Part shown: in pieces, positions 12,630 through 24,140 of the stretch
Layout of the letters: each line of letters starts with the position of its first letter
How positions within the stretch are numbered: the stretch's first letter is position 1
DNA from: Solen grandis
Taxonomy: Eukaryota > Mollusca > Bivalvia > Adapedonta > Solenidae
Assembly (NCBI GenBank): GCA_021229015.1
Contig: CM037777.1
Location: 65,178,219 to 65,242,218 of the forward strand
DNA length: 64,000 nucleotides
Direction: 5' to 3'
Translations under genes and position numbers: made by a program
Notes under the pieces: model-generated
The model's database searches: none
What the model saw: the letters and a program-made list of their open reading frames with translations, nothing else
Told to the model about the DNA's origin: nothing

Positions 12630-14196
12630 TTACCAGTCCCTGTCGTCTGATGCAGACCACCACGACCTTCGGTGGCCATCATCATCGTCTATGTGTCTAT
12701 CGTTCCAGTCGTCACCATACTGGCGATCGTATTCCTTATCGTCATATTCCTCGTAATCATAGCGACTGCTGCCAGAAAGACATTCCGCGCGGAGACCGCC
12801 GTAGCTCCTCCGGCCGTAGTTATCGTTACGGTAACGGCTGCGACGAGAATTCCGTCACCGGTCCCACTCTTCTTTAGAGACCCATTTACGCACACTGATA
12901 CCATCTGGCCAAAATGTTTCTTCACTGACTATATGTTTCATGTCAATAGGAACGTTCACCTTAGCAGAGGATCCGTTCCGACCATAAAACATGCGGACAT
13001 GAGTAACGTGCACTTTCCGTTGTTGAAAGTAGTCGTAAATGTCAGCTTCTTTTGCATTGCGATCTATGTTTCCGATGAAAAACGAAACATTATGCTTTCT
13101 GCTGACCGGTATAAAAATATTTCCATACATTGGAGCAGCATTGCGTTATTGGCGTGCGGCCGTTACATCGTGTGGCTGCTGTCCTAGGGTCATTGTTTCA
13201 GTGACGGGGTGCAAGGGATCCTACTCTAAAATGGGCGAGCATTTTGGGCGCTCCTTGTGTTGAGTCTGTGCAGCCCGGAGCTGCGATGAGTGGTGCCTGT
13301 GTTCCGGTAGTGTTAGCTTCTGATGTGTCCCCGGATGTTTCATTGTGCGCCAAAACAGACGCTAGCGCTGCCTCAGCATACGATCGACTGCTGTCATCTG
13401 TAGTGACCTAGAAACTTCTGTTTTAGTGTGGCTATTGAGAAACCGAGGCATTTCACTTCCGTTTGGATCCTACTCACATCAGACGTGATTGTTTTTTCCG
13501 GGAGTCGAGCCAGAACGCTTCTCATGGTTCCATTTAGAGTTCTAAAGTTGGCTGCGATCTGGGTCATATCTGTATTGAATTGCTCCAATCAAGTGCAGAA
13601 TATTTTGCTTGCTGCGCCGACATCCTATGCAGCTCTGCATTAAGGTTAGCCAGCATTGTGAAAACGTCAGGAGTTTCCAATGAATCCCGTATTGGCGATT
13701 TTATGGCGATAGTCACGTCGTTAGCATTTCTTGCATTCAGAAATACCGTGCTTACTTCAGCGGTTTGTTCCCCGCTTAGGAACGCTTGAAGGGTATAGCA
13801 GTCATTTGCATATTTTTTCTCCTTTGGTACATGAGGAGAGTTCCTGTGGTAAACAAGTCTAGTTCGCGGACATTCTGGAAGAGAGCGGGCACGTTCAGCG
13901 AGCCTGTGCCTGTATTCATTTATTCTGAGATGATCGTTATAATATTCATGTATAAGTTCACGTATATAGTCCTCACGTGAAAGCCCAGCCAACGCATTAT
14001 CTAGATCGTGGATAAATTGTTGTGGAAGAGGATGTTGGGTGGACTCTGTATCTAAATCGTGGGTTTCTTCTTAATCATCATCATCAACAACGAGTGTGCT
14101 GCTGGACTGGCTGACGGTCCGCCCCTTCTTAATCCGGAGCAGATTCTGGTTCACTAATATTTTAGGGTCCGTTGCGTCAGGGTCAGAGCGCGGCAT
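12630..14196 (-). pseudogene. LINE ORF1, RRM-like RNA-binding protein, broken
   Basis: The frame opens with a Met at 14196 (MPRSDPDATDPK). An Asp-rich stretch is cut by an in-frame TAA near 14070, and the frame then continues through an Arg/Glu-rich helical part (13992-13564). A shift leads to a coiled-coil-like piece (13588-13394). The C-terminal third (13130-12855) has an RRM-like pattern, FFIGNIDRN..DIYDYF and VRMFYGRNGSSAKVNV. An Arg/Tyr/Asp-rich tail ends at 12630. In LINEs such ORF1 proteins bind element RNA in the RNP. The reading frame needs at least two repairs, so it is non-functional. Confidence 0.7.
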
Positions 14197-14270
14197 GACT
14201 TAAGACACACTGTCACGGCGATAATTAGTGTAGCGGTAAACACTGATCACAGCTGCCTGGTCATCGAACG

Positions 14271-14854
14271 TATGAAGAGTTCAGTCATGCGTGAAATTTT
14301 CAGTTTATGAGGGGTTGAGTATAAATCATTAATATTAGATTTACTTGATCACTTGACACAAATTTGCAAATACACATATAAATGATAGTATCTTATAATC
14401 TGTTATGAATTATGCTGACCCTCATACAAACAGTTTATGGTTATCAGTCAAAATGCGTGCCAAGTTTAAATTTCGATGACCCACAATAGTTCAGTAGAAT
14501 GGTGATCGAAAGTCTTATCTGTTCAATGCACAACTAAGGTCAATATACATACAGTATTTAAACTTTACTTCTCTGTTTCTACTTTGCTCTTAAATATCCC
14601 ATAAGTATCCGAAATACACAAAAATGTTGTCGGAGAACAAAACACCACCACCAGGGGTTAAGTGAGAGAGTATTGCAGAACAAAAAAGACAATCACAAAC
14701 TGTAAAGACGATGCTCAAACTCCTTTTGAAAGTGGTATTCATATAAAAAGCAATATATTTAAGCATCTCCAGTATATTGATATCAACTAATTTATGCAAT
14801 ATAATATGTATTATGGTGTTAAAGTCATTTGTGTATTTATTTTACTTATTTCAG
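14271..14854. other. No gene seen before the EGF exon
   Basis: This is AT-rich sequence between the LINE 5' end and the EGF exon. No upstream exon of the receptor gene was recognised. An open frame from 14794 could be read as a signal peptide fused to the exon, but the splice-acceptor reading at 14855 is preferred (see that exon). Confidence 0.45.
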
Positions 14855-14992
14855 AATGTTTCATATCCTCATTCGGACTCAACTGTTCACACTCCTGTCA
14901 CTGTTTAAGAGGCGGCCACCGTGACCACGTGAGCGGTACATGTGACCAGGGTTTGTGTGACCCCGGATGGTATGGACCATCATGTGACCGAG
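14855..14992 (+). CDS. EGF-like exon of a type I membrane receptor (MEGF10/Draper type)
   Basis: The exon is 138 bases, bounded by TTTATTTCAG and GAG|GTAACT, with phase 1 at both ends, the usual symmetric phase of shuffled EGF modules. It encodes one laminin/MEGF-type EGF repeat: FGLNCSHSCHCLRGG, then SGTCDQGLCDPGWYGPSCDR, with seven cysteines and the GWYGPSC signature. Such modules form the extracellular stalk of phagocytic and scavenger receptors. It splices in frame to the transmembrane exon at 17515. The start is supported by the decayed duplicate at 16863, whose similarity begins exactly after its own AG while the upstream sequence differs. Earlier exons (signal peptide, more EGF repeats) were not found. 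Exact orthology is not claimed. Confidence 0.75.
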
Positions 14993-16862
14993 GTAACTTC
15001 TCTCCCTTTTATTTAGCTGTATAAGTGCTTGTGATTTATTTTTACAAAAATAATGAAATACAAAAAAGGCCCATGAGAAATCCAACATATTACTTTTGCA
15101 TATAGATTCCTTTATATGTCAGCTTTTAGGTTAAAGAAATCCTTGTACACATGTATATGCGCTCCTTTTTTATTTTGATATTAACTTATATTGCCATTTT
15201 CTCCACTATTTTCACTGGATGTCACACAAACATTACACATTTGTTTATCATCATCAGATCAGCCAGTAGAAGCAGGAATAATACCTCTCAAATATTTTTG
15301 CATATTTATTGCCCTTTTTGGACTTAGAAAAATGTTTAAGTTTAGTTAAACATTGTCATTAGCTCCTCCTCAATTTCTCACTGAACCAATTGACGTATTG
15401 CTTTGAACTTGGAATACATGTTTATGACTATTACCTCTACTTGTTTTGGTTTAAAAACTTTTTTTTTTGTTGATTGCAAGTCTTGATTTTCATTACCCCC
15501 ACAATTCAGAAGTATGTCAACCCTTTCAGCTTGTAAGTGGGCTGTAAAGGATCACTTCCTGTTATCATAAAAACAAGCACTAAGTTACATGAGTTACGAG
15601 TACATTATCTGTTCCTTTGTGCATTATAAATATCCCAATATTATGTGATCCCTACATTTGTCTGTGATAGTTTGCTTTTTGCCTGTGTCATAAACATTAT
15701 GTTTTTATTCTTTATACATACTGGAAAGATTGAATTATTGCAAACACTACCAATTCTTTCATTAAAGACTATGATAAACTAATGAGCAATTCTGAAATCA
15801 TTTCAATGTCTATCCTTGTCTTATGTAATCATTTTTTCAATTGGACAAGTTAAATAACATCTTCATGCCTGCCTATATCAGGTCATCAATGATGAAAATG
15901 AGATTTCCCCTTTTTCATGTTTTCATTTAATTTCGTTGACATTAAATTACGTGAAACCTGTAATTAAATCAATTTCGTTGGTACATATATTCGTGGAACC
16001 ATATTCTAGAAAACATGAAGTCTATGAAATAAACAGTTTTCTTGGGGATAAATATTCATGGATAAAGTCATCCACAAAATCAACGAAAATTATTTCCCTG
16101 CGAAAATTAATGGTTCTACAATATTCATATAATTGATGTAACTGGCATGGTTCATTACACAACATTTTTAAAGTATTATGAGTACAATTATTTCATTAAT
16201 ATTTCACCTTTTTAAATGTGATGAACAATTTTTTTTGTTATTTTACTAAAAAAAAATCTATCTATCTATTAATTCTACGTAATACTGTTACTTTTAAAGT
16301 TACACAAAAGTAACCTCCTGATCAGGAGCTCATCCTATGAGATCATTTTTGTCACCTACTGTAAGCAGAGGTGACACATAGGGATCACTTTTCCGTCGTA
16401 CATCCGTCTGTCTGTCCGTCACACTATTTCCGTCACGCTTCAGCATGTGGCACCTGTGTTCTAAAGAACACTCTTGTTTATTATTCTCATTTAACTTTTA
16501 ATGAATTAAATTGATTTTCATTAAAGTACCTTGTTGTTTAAGTAAAACGATTACAGCCGTTTCACCGATACCATTAATTGTGTGGTAGTTCGGCCCGTTT
16601 CGTTTACGGGAGGTCATGGCTTAAATTCCAGAAGTAGTGCTACACCACTGTAAAATCACAACATAGAATCACCGGCAAAACAATTCTTGATTCATCTTAT
16701 GCTAGGAGCAAAGCATATCAGTAACAGTACAATATACCAGTAGGCTACATTTTTAACGAGATTTTGTATATCGCTGTAATTATGATATTTCATAAATTAT
16801 TCTTTTAAGTTAAAATATTCATACATATATCACAAAAAAGTTACATTTTAAAGTAAATTTAG
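14993..16862 (+). other. Intron with dispersed repeats
   Basis: Two things stand out. A decayed inverted-repeat element (about 15930-16135) has left arm TTAATTTCGTTGACATTAA and right arm CAACGAAAATTA. A hairpin-first element starts with GTCACCT / AGGTGAC (16351-16375), followed by a CCGTCTGTCTGTCCGTC stretch. The same start recurs at 35746. Otherwise I see only AT-rich sequence. Confidence 0.5.
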
Positions 16863-16968
16863 AATGTCAGAGCCACTTTATTCGGGCCAACTGTTTTAAC
16901 AACTGCCACTGTCGGTACACGTGACCTGGGACTGAGTGATCCTGGATGGCATAAATTCTCACGTGACC
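16863..16968 (+). pseudogene. Decayed duplicate of the EGF exon
   Basis: After an AG at 16861-16862 the sequence starts AATGTC and follows the exon at 14855 base by base in three blocks. These are TTCGGGCCAACTGT, AACAACTGCCACTGT and the second half GGTACACGTGACCTGGGACTG..GATCCTGGATGG, ending ACCGG|GTATAT at the donor site. A one-base loss breaks the frame, about 30 bases are missing in the middle, and at least one cysteine codon has become serine (TGT to AGT). It is a relic of a second EGF repeat of the same receptor gene. Confidence 0.7.
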
Positions 16969-17514
16969 GGGTATATTTAGTACGCTATTGAAAAGAAGAT
17001 GCAGATATGGAACTGGATTTGGTATACATGTGCAGTAAGATGAATCCTCTTTGCACATTTCTGTAAGAATAGCGGTCATTAGGCTTTGATAAATTTATGA
17101 TTGTGTAGGTTGCCCTGTTTCTTTTTCATGTGTCTATGTCCCTGTATACTACAAAAAATATAAATAAACTTTTGTATTTCACTTGCTATCGTACATTTAT
17201 GATCAACCTGTAAATCTTAATTTTGAAGCTAAAGCAAACCTTTTATTTTTCAACATGTTTGCATAATTCATTGAACTGATTTTCGGGATTCATTCATTGT
17301 GAAATAACAATATATCGCTTAGCAGTCGGATAAAAGAATACCACAATATAAGGGGTTTCTTGTTGTTTGCTATCAAACCTAAAATGTTCCAGCTTCAAGT
17401 TATATAGTAAACACCATTTATATAGACACAATTTATGTAGACACATGAATTCGCTACGTAATTGGAAATGGTTCGAGGTATTCACCCATTATGACCTTAA
17501 CTTTTACATTACAG

Positions 17515-17668
17515 CAACACCAGATCTGTCTTCAGAATTAACTCAAACAAGAAGTCAAGATAGCTCAGACAATGTGGGATTCGTGATAACCGTTATGGTG
17601 CTCGCAGTTGCATGTGTTGCCCTGATTGTATGCGTCATTGTATTATGGACAAAACTTCGGAACACACG
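17515..17668 (+). CDS. Transmembrane exon of the EGF receptor gene
   Basis: The exon lies between TTTTACATTACAG and CACACG|GTAATA. It enters in phase 1, matching the EGF exon, and leaves in phase 2. It encodes a short Ser/Thr-rich stalk (TPDLSSELTQTRSQDSSDN), then about 23 hydrophobic residues rich in Val, Ala, Ile and Cys, and a basic stop-transfer sequence WTKLRNTR. This places the EGF side outside and the next exon in the cytoplasm. Confidence 0.75.
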
Positions 17669-17805
17669 GTAATATTGAAAAACTATGTAATTTTACTAAA
17701 TTCTACCAGACCCCTCGTAAATAAAATATTGCAAAGCTGTTTATGTGAGCTTTGAAAGGTAAAGCCACTAAAATCATTGACATATGTCATCACATTTACT
17801 TACAG

Positions 17806-18076
17806 AAAGAACACAATCGATAAAAGTACCAATAGCGGCTCCGTTCCGGATAATTCTTATTTAAATGAAATGGTTGAGATGGCAGCAAGGACTGCATATC
17901 CTCCTAGAGTCCCAGAGAATGACCATCAATCAGTGGTGAACGTTGACGGTATCAGTGTAGATGTACACTCAGACTACCAGAACCTGTATCACAGAGACAA
18001 CACAGAGGGGGCATATTCCCAGTTGGATACTGCCAACAGACCTGATTCTGCCGATGGCCATAGCAAACAAATCTAG
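17806..18076 (+). CDS. Cytoplasmic tail exon with ITAM-like YxxL pair
   Basis: After TTTACTTACAG the first base completes the Arg codon left open by the transmembrane exon (CG|A), and the frame runs to TAG at 18074-18076. The roughly 90-residue tail contains SYLNEM and DYQNLY (pYxN, a Grb2-SH2-type motif) and a pair YQNL and YSQL spaced by nine residues. The pair fits YxxL-x(6-12)-YxxL, the ITAM spacing. Draper and MEGF10-family engulfment receptors signal through related tyrosine motifs (family knowledge); signalling here is inference. The tail ends SADGHSKQI. No canonical AATAAA is seen until 18565. Confidence 0.75.
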
Positions 18077-20380
18077 CAGACTTATATGGCACTGTCAAAC
18101 ATTCAAACAAGTCTCAGTTGTCGATTACACAGCAATACAAAGCACCGAACTACAATGTTTGTCCAATTGATAGTAGTTAAGTCCCCATGGGACTTTGTTT
18201 TTATAAGACAGGTACACGCTACTTTAGTTTTCATAGATAATGTAATTTGCTATCATCACTTAATATGTTTGTGTAGTAATGAGCTTATAATATAAACACA
18301 TTTATATATAAATATATATCAAGTAACCATAAGGCGCTTTTCTGTCACTTCTATTAAGCTTAATGCATGTTACGTATCAATATTTGATTGTTGATATTAC
18401 ATACTTCACTTCATTGGTGATAGGAAGAAAGGTGAACATTCGTAAGTAAAACCATTTTTTTCAAGACTGCATGTTAAACAAAATATATCCGACAATGCCA
18501 ATAATATATCTAGTGAAAATTTAGTTATTTCAGTTAAGCATGTACTTAATGTTATTTGTTGTCGAATAAAAGCATGACATAGGCATAACAGATTCAGATA
18601 TTTCATTCGACTTCATCCATCACAGTTCTTTGACATAATAACTCCAATTTCACACAAACTAGCTTTTAAAGCACGAATTTCGAAGAGTATCGAAAACATA
18701 TTAAACATAAATCATTAACTGAACTCAAGTCGTCAGGGTGCAATCTCTATGGTTTGATATTTAGGTAAAATTACATCATGCCTGCTTACTTTTACAATGT
18801 GCTCACTGATACCGCTATTGTGCTTACTGGGTATGCTGGCACCTTCACCACGCTTGTAGACAATGATAGCATGCTTGCTGGAAGTTACAACTTGTATGCT
18901 GTTTTGACCCTGATGTCTATATTATAATTTCATTTGGCTGCATGATAGTGCAATGTAGCGTAATGAATGTTAAAACATGCCGGGACTGTATATAAGCACT
19001 GATATTTCGAAATTGCCCGGTTTCAGTTCTCCCAAAACAAAATACACGACGTGACCAAACAATATGAAAGATGCAGCTGCCACTAAGAAAGTTAGAAGTA
19101 AGCATTACACGTCACATTTTGATACCAGGGAGCGCACGTTTGTAGTTTTCACAAAAGGACAACGGATATCTCCGGCCTATATCGGATTTTAATTTAATTA
19201 GTTATGTGTTGTCACTGAGAGGCAGGATTTGACAATACATTAATAAAGTGAAAACGAAAGAGGAAGTCTGGTTGTTGTTTTACATTATCTGTATATATTT
19301 ATTGAAGTAAAATATATTAATAGATTATATCATTATTAAATGAAAAAATATGACCTATGGGTCTAACAAAGTTAGAAATGAAATATAAGTCTAATTGTAC
19401 TAAGAGTTGGATTTGGTTGCTTCATTTTTGTTTTAGTAAGATTGATACATAATGATATTCTTTTTGAAATAGTAACGACTAAGGATTCGCCCCATAACAT
19501 CTCACCCCACATAAGTGAACCATAACCCCCCCCCCCACCCCAGCTGCACTGGTCACATACTTTTTTCTAGGCTATAAAATCCCTTGATTACATTTTGTAT
19601 GTGCTGGCTAGAGGAAGACAATAGACAATATACTAAACCACCCGCAAAACCACTTGACCAGCCTGACTCGTATTGTCTTTTATCCAAGGACCCCTGCTGT
19701 AAATGTGTAATAGGTGATCCGAATCAGCAGTTATCCTACGTATGCAAACTGAATGACACATTCACTGGTTGACAGACATAGTGATACCAGACTTACATGT
19801 CGTCTGCTGAGTAATCTAACAATTGAAGATATAATGATATCATCTTAACTCACTCCTCTAAATATTTTCTTTTTCCTAAAAGGAATAAATACAAACTAAA
19901 GCTTATATTAGAGACCGTCATGTTTGCTTCATTATATTTAAGAATGTATTTTAAATATATATATATATTAAAACTATAGAAAATGAAAAAGAAATTAAAA
20001 GACTTGAAAATTTTAATCAGCCATTTTTAAAAGGAGGACGCCCCGGACCGCCCCACCCCTAGCACCCACATCACATTCAGATTTATCATATTAAAAATCA
20101 CTTCTATCCCTAGATATCCTTCAGAATGCATAACATATTTCCAGGGGTAGGGGTGGGGGCAGCATGCCCCAAAGCCCCAAGCACTCACATCACATTCAGA
20201 TTTTGCCCCCCTTCCCCACTCCCCAGCGGAAAGATTCTGAATTCGGGCCTGATATATAGTCAATACATTACAGGTAAAAGGTGTTATAAGCACACGGTGA
20301 CCGACTGCCTATTGGTGTTAATCTTTACTTGTAAATAGACAAAAACATGAAAATAAATAAAGTTAAAACAAATAAAAAAT
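18077..20380 (+). other. 3' UTR and repeat-poor flank of the receptor gene
   Basis: Likely 3' UTR follows the stop codon; AATAAA occurs at 18565-18570. Beyond that I see no exon. At 20030-20260 lies a GC-rich repeat with two 'cacatcacattcagatt' segments and a 'gattctgaattcgggcctga' end, probably a transposon remnant. Confidence 0.4.
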
Positions 20381-20388
20381 TGAACTCG

Positions 20389-20600
20389 AAATATCTTTAA
20401 AAAAAAAGATATTTGGCGTAAGAAAAAAATAAAGAAAGTAAAAGTGTTACAATATATCTAAAATAATAATGCTGGCAAGTTTTAAATGGTTTGTGGTTTT
20501 AAAATGCTATAAAACGAATGTGTTGCTAAATTTATTAGATATAATATACTAGGAAGTGAAAAAAGTAAAAATGTAATACAAGCGAAACGTTAAATAGTTC
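20389..20600 (+). repeat. Hairpin-first repeat (AAATATCTTT family), copy 1
   Basis: It starts with a 10-bp stem AAATATCTTT / AAAGATATTT (20389-20414) followed by GGCGTAA. An identical start occurs at 49874. The 3' end is not evident. Confidence 0.5.
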
Positions 20601-20611
20601 ATTCAGTGGAA

Positions 20612-20680
20612 TTCGATCATGGAGCCCCTAGTTCAGCAGACGAGCACTTAACCAACTGCGCAAAAGGAGGCTGATGCTAT
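20612..20680 (-). mobile_element. tRNA-derived SINE head fragment
   Basis: On the minus strand GCGCAGTTGGTTAAGTGC resembles a box A and GATCGAATTCC a box B, spaced as in a tRNA. There is no acceptor stem and no CCA context, so it is a SINE or tRNA relic rather than a tRNA gene. Confidence 0.5.
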
Positions 20681-20860
20681 TGTAATGTGTACTTCATTTT
20701 GTGATTCTCTTATCATCATTCTCGTAATATTTCGGACGTGTTGCATTTTGCAGATGGCCGAGACTATCCGTTTGTGTAAACGTCATATGCAGGTTTCCCA
20801 AAGTTAAAATTGCCTCAGTCTATAAATAGAGACTGTGACGTTTACTGAACACGCTATTAA

Positions 20861-20934
20861 AACACAGGGGCTCGAAGTTCCATTGGGTGAATCATTTCGT
20901 TATGATTCTCCCAATGCAACTTCGAACCTCTGTT
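20861..20934 (+). other. Long near-perfect hairpin, pre-miRNA-like
   Basis: The arms 20861-20895 and 20902-20934 pair over about 33 positions with only about four mismatches and a six-base TTCGTT loop. TATAAATAG occurs at 20821-20829, about 40 bases upstream. The size and pairing are those of a microRNA precursor, but a short foldback transposon would look the same. It lies in an 85-codon open frame that has no recognisable motif. Confidence 0.35.
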
Positions 20935-21604
20935 ATCAGCAATTGACTGCTTATTTTTGGTACTCTGCTGCTCAGAGTTCGGTTTGTAATTTAGCATTGG
21001 AAAAAAAATTGTATAAAACTATTGAAGGAATTTGTTCATATATGACACAAAGTATCAAACAACACTTTCAAGCATGTGCCAAACATTCTTGAAAGCTAAA
21101 TTAAAATTTTATCGGTAAATCCATTCGACGGTACTTGGCTATTATAATGGGGCCAAGACTTGAACAGTTGGTGGTAACGCGAAAGATGCTTTGGAAAGAC
21201 CAGGCAAGCCTTCCTTTTAAAAGGAAAATTAATATATTTCCATTGGGATAAGAATAAATGAATGGGAGGTAATTCTAGAAATCCGTCTTGTAGACAAAAT
21301 GAAAATAGCAAAACTATATCATATATCATATAAAATATAAACAATTATTCCAGCACTAATTAAGCCAAAAGATTATAATATAAAAGCCTAAAATCGTTGC
21401 ACTATATATGGCTTTTGTTAGCAAATTTATACACTGCGAGTTTTACGTTTTCTTAACACTCACAACTGTTTGTTTTTTCAAATGTTTAGTTTTTATGTTT
21501 GAATTTTTCAACTGGTCGTTTTATATGTATTAATAGGTAGATTAAATTATTTGCCAATTGACAATCATCTAGAAAGATATACACCCCGAACCTCCCATTT
21601 AACG

Positions 21605-22335
21605 ACGGAATATCCACTTGCACTAGAACCGCAGAATTGCAAATTTCCTTGTAGATTGATTATCAAAAATATACTTATACGACTTCTTTTTCTCCGGTAC
21701 TGTATATTAAAACATGGTAAGGAACGGATTCTGACATCACTTGATTAACAATGGCGTAACTTTGTACACATGCATGCTACTATCATATTCTATGCACGGT
21801 TCGATCAATGTGATATCCAATTAAAACATACTATAACGAATCATTGTCAATCGGCAACCCTAATGAAGTAATAACGCGAAATATCAACAATTTGTACATT
21901 TTCATAAGTCTGTTTCACTATCAACATCCGTTTTTTTTTTAATTTGTTTTTTAACTTTTTATTTTTTTTTTGGGGGGGGGGGGGTATTTGTTTTTGTTGT
22001 TGTAGATTTGAATCAAGCGATCTGATTGAACAACGTGACATTGAAATCGACAGATTGTGGCAAATTGCATGCGTAGATGTTTTAAATCACCATATCAGAA
22101 TCGCCGAAAAAACAAAGTTGTGTTGTGTTTACTGAATATCAGACTGATGAACCGTGCATAAAATATAATGGTAGCATACATTTGTGCAAAGTTACGACCA
22201 CCGTAATGAAGTCGAGTCAGATTCCGTTCCTTACCATGTTCAATATACAGTACAAAGGGACAAAAATAAATCGTATTCAACATTCCGATGAACTTGGCAT
22301 GTCTGCGGTTCTAGTATCAGGGAGAATATCCTAAA
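21605..22335. repeat. Inverted duplication of a coding-like segment
   Basis: The reverse complement of about 21605-21810 aligns with 22150-22335. Shared blocks are GAACCGTGCATA, ACAAAGTTACG, CCGTTCCTTACCATGTT, AATATACAGTAC and TCTGCGGTTCTAGT. The right arm is open for 69 codons (KVTTTVMKSSQIPFLTMFN, then MSAVLVSGRIS); the left arm carries stops in the matching frame. It may be two relics of one exon; I cannot name the family with confidence. The centre holds T and G homopolymers (21932-21985). Confidence 0.45.
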
Positions 22336-22339
22336 ATAA

Positions 22340-23430
22340 TTTATACAAATCAATGAAACGAGTGCTTTTTCGAACTTGTCAACCAAGATTTCATGGGTTC
22401 AAGAAATAGGTCAAAATACATTTTATTCAGCTTACGCCGAAAAAAGTGGAAGTAATTATTGTTTGATATCTATACATATTCGGATATCCACGATAATCTT
22501 TCCGGCAAATAATTATTCAAATTACGGAAAACACAAGACTACTTGAACATAGCGCCCCCTGTTATCAAAATGTGACTTGCAATTATGAAATGACATTATG
22601 AACTTCACTCCTAGTGCTAACCAGGGTTTTTTTTGGAAATTAACCAAAACCTGATAAATATACCATTACCTAGACTGAACTGTCATTCAGTCAAATAAAT
22701 ATATATAGGCATCATGGCTAAACGCATACAATTTAACTCCAGCAGGCATGGTATCTTGTAACAAGCGTGATGAAAATGCAAACATGCATAATAACTGTAC
22801 CCGTAAGTAATGAGTAAATTGTAACAGTAAGCAGGCATTGATTAATCTTTACCTAAATATCATTCCATATATCTCAGTAGTTAACCGAGATATCACGACG
22901 AAACAGACATTAAAAGTTTGACCCCTTTAAACCTAAGCACCCAAGTCGGTCCTTTTGCCGACTGACCGTTCCAAGGTGGTAACAGTCGGTATTTCTCTAT
23001 TTTAGGTAATGTCCTGTCTCATTTTTCCCCCATTTACATACACCTTCTTCTGGAGTAGGTTCAAATTTTAATATATATGAGATTTCTCACAGGATCCTTT
23101 TGCCTCTCGTTATTAAGTAAATGGTAATTCTCTGTGAAATGAACGCTCGATTTTCGGCACATACTTACGTATGTACTTAAAAAGGCCTATTTCTTTCAAT
23201 ACATTAATGTTTTGATTCTTAATCGACGAGAAAAAAATGCAAAAGATGGCAGTGCGATGTGTTGATAGCAAGACGGTCTGTAACTATATACAACATTTGA
23301 TAGGAGATTCGTAAATTCAATTCCCTCGTTTTATAGACACGTAATAAATCAGGAATATTACTATATTATCGAAAACGACTTGATCACAGTGAATTTATTT
23401 CTCCTTTACACTATTTAATGATCTCTGATT
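22340..23430. other. No gene seen
   Basis: AT-rich sequence with no exon, tandem array or recognisable element that I can support. Confidence 0.4.
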
Positions 23431-23439
23431 TAATGACGT

Positions 23440-24140
23440 TTCATCGGATTACCACTGATTTCAGTTTTGGAATTTCATTTTTGTAATTCTCATTTATTTT
23501 AAGTAGAATGTTAAAGGAAACCACAAATTGAAAGATTCTTGTATTAAAAACATGATTAAAAGTATATTTGCGAAACGTTGAGGGTCAAATAAATCACACT
23601 TAATGTGGTTTATAAAAAATTGGCTAAAATTTAAATAAAAAATAATTAAAGTTAAAATACAAACGTGATGAGATATACATATTTTTGCATTTTCAGAAAC
23701 CTTATATCAGAGGATTAAAGCTGAAATTTTTTTTAAAGAAAACCTATCCGTTGAAATTCTTATCAAGACATATATTTATAAATTTCCATAGCTTTCTGGT
23801 AATTTTTGTGAATATTTTGGTCCAGACACAATGAATATCTTTGCTTGTAGTGTACTTTCCATACATGTTTGGCAGTATTTTCACCTGTAACTTATAAAAC
23901 AAATTATAAGTTAGAAAACTTGATAAAATATTCTAAGAATTTCATTTTGATAAGTAATTACAGTATTTAGAATGCATTTTTTCCAATTCTTTAAAGCTTT
24001 TTTTTATTTTTTTTAGCAAAAAATAATATTTACCATAAGCTAAATCTCTGAAACTAGTACAGTGACCAATAATTTTAATTCATATATCTTTTAGTTATAG
24101 TCTAAAGTACTTATATGCAATATATTAGAAAATCTGTCCA
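23440..24140 (+). mobile_element. Diverged copy of the 631-bp TIR element
   Basis: It is colinear with 45564-46194: it starts GACGTTTCATCGGATTACC and shares 'tttggtcc.g.cacaatga', 'cctgtaacttata', 'ttacagtatttaga' and 'taattcatatatcttttagtta'. The left end is decayed and the right terminal repeat is replaced by an A-rich tract. Confidence 0.6.

Larger units (their letters stand above)
8939..14270 (-). mobile_element. Near full-length, inactivated LINE (non-LTR retrotransposon)
   Basis: On the minus strand the order is 5' UTR, ORF1, a short gap, ORF2 (endonuclease, reverse transcriptase, Cys-rich C terminus) and a 3' UTR ending near 8939 with AATAAAGAAAGATT. It has several stops and frameshifts but all domains are in order, so the insertion is moderately old. 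The EN-RT architecture with an RRM-type ORF1 fits the CR1/Jockey-like branch; the clade cannot be fixed by eye. The 5' boundary is uncertain by some 100 bases. Confidence 0.8.

Noticed and set aside
12672..13187. 171-codon plus-strand frame rich in Val, Ile and Ala
   Set aside because: It is antisense to the RRM-like end of LINE ORF1, whose domain order is clear on the minus strand.
14794..14854. Signal-peptide-like extension directly upstream of the EGF exon
   Set aside because: The bases end in a good acceptor (TTTATTTCAG), and the decayed exon duplicate is similar only after its own AG, so this stretch is more likely intron.
19584..19772. Cys-containing 62-codon frame (DPCCKCVIGDPNQQ)
   Set aside because: It looks somewhat protein-like but has no splice sites, homology or neighbours to support it.
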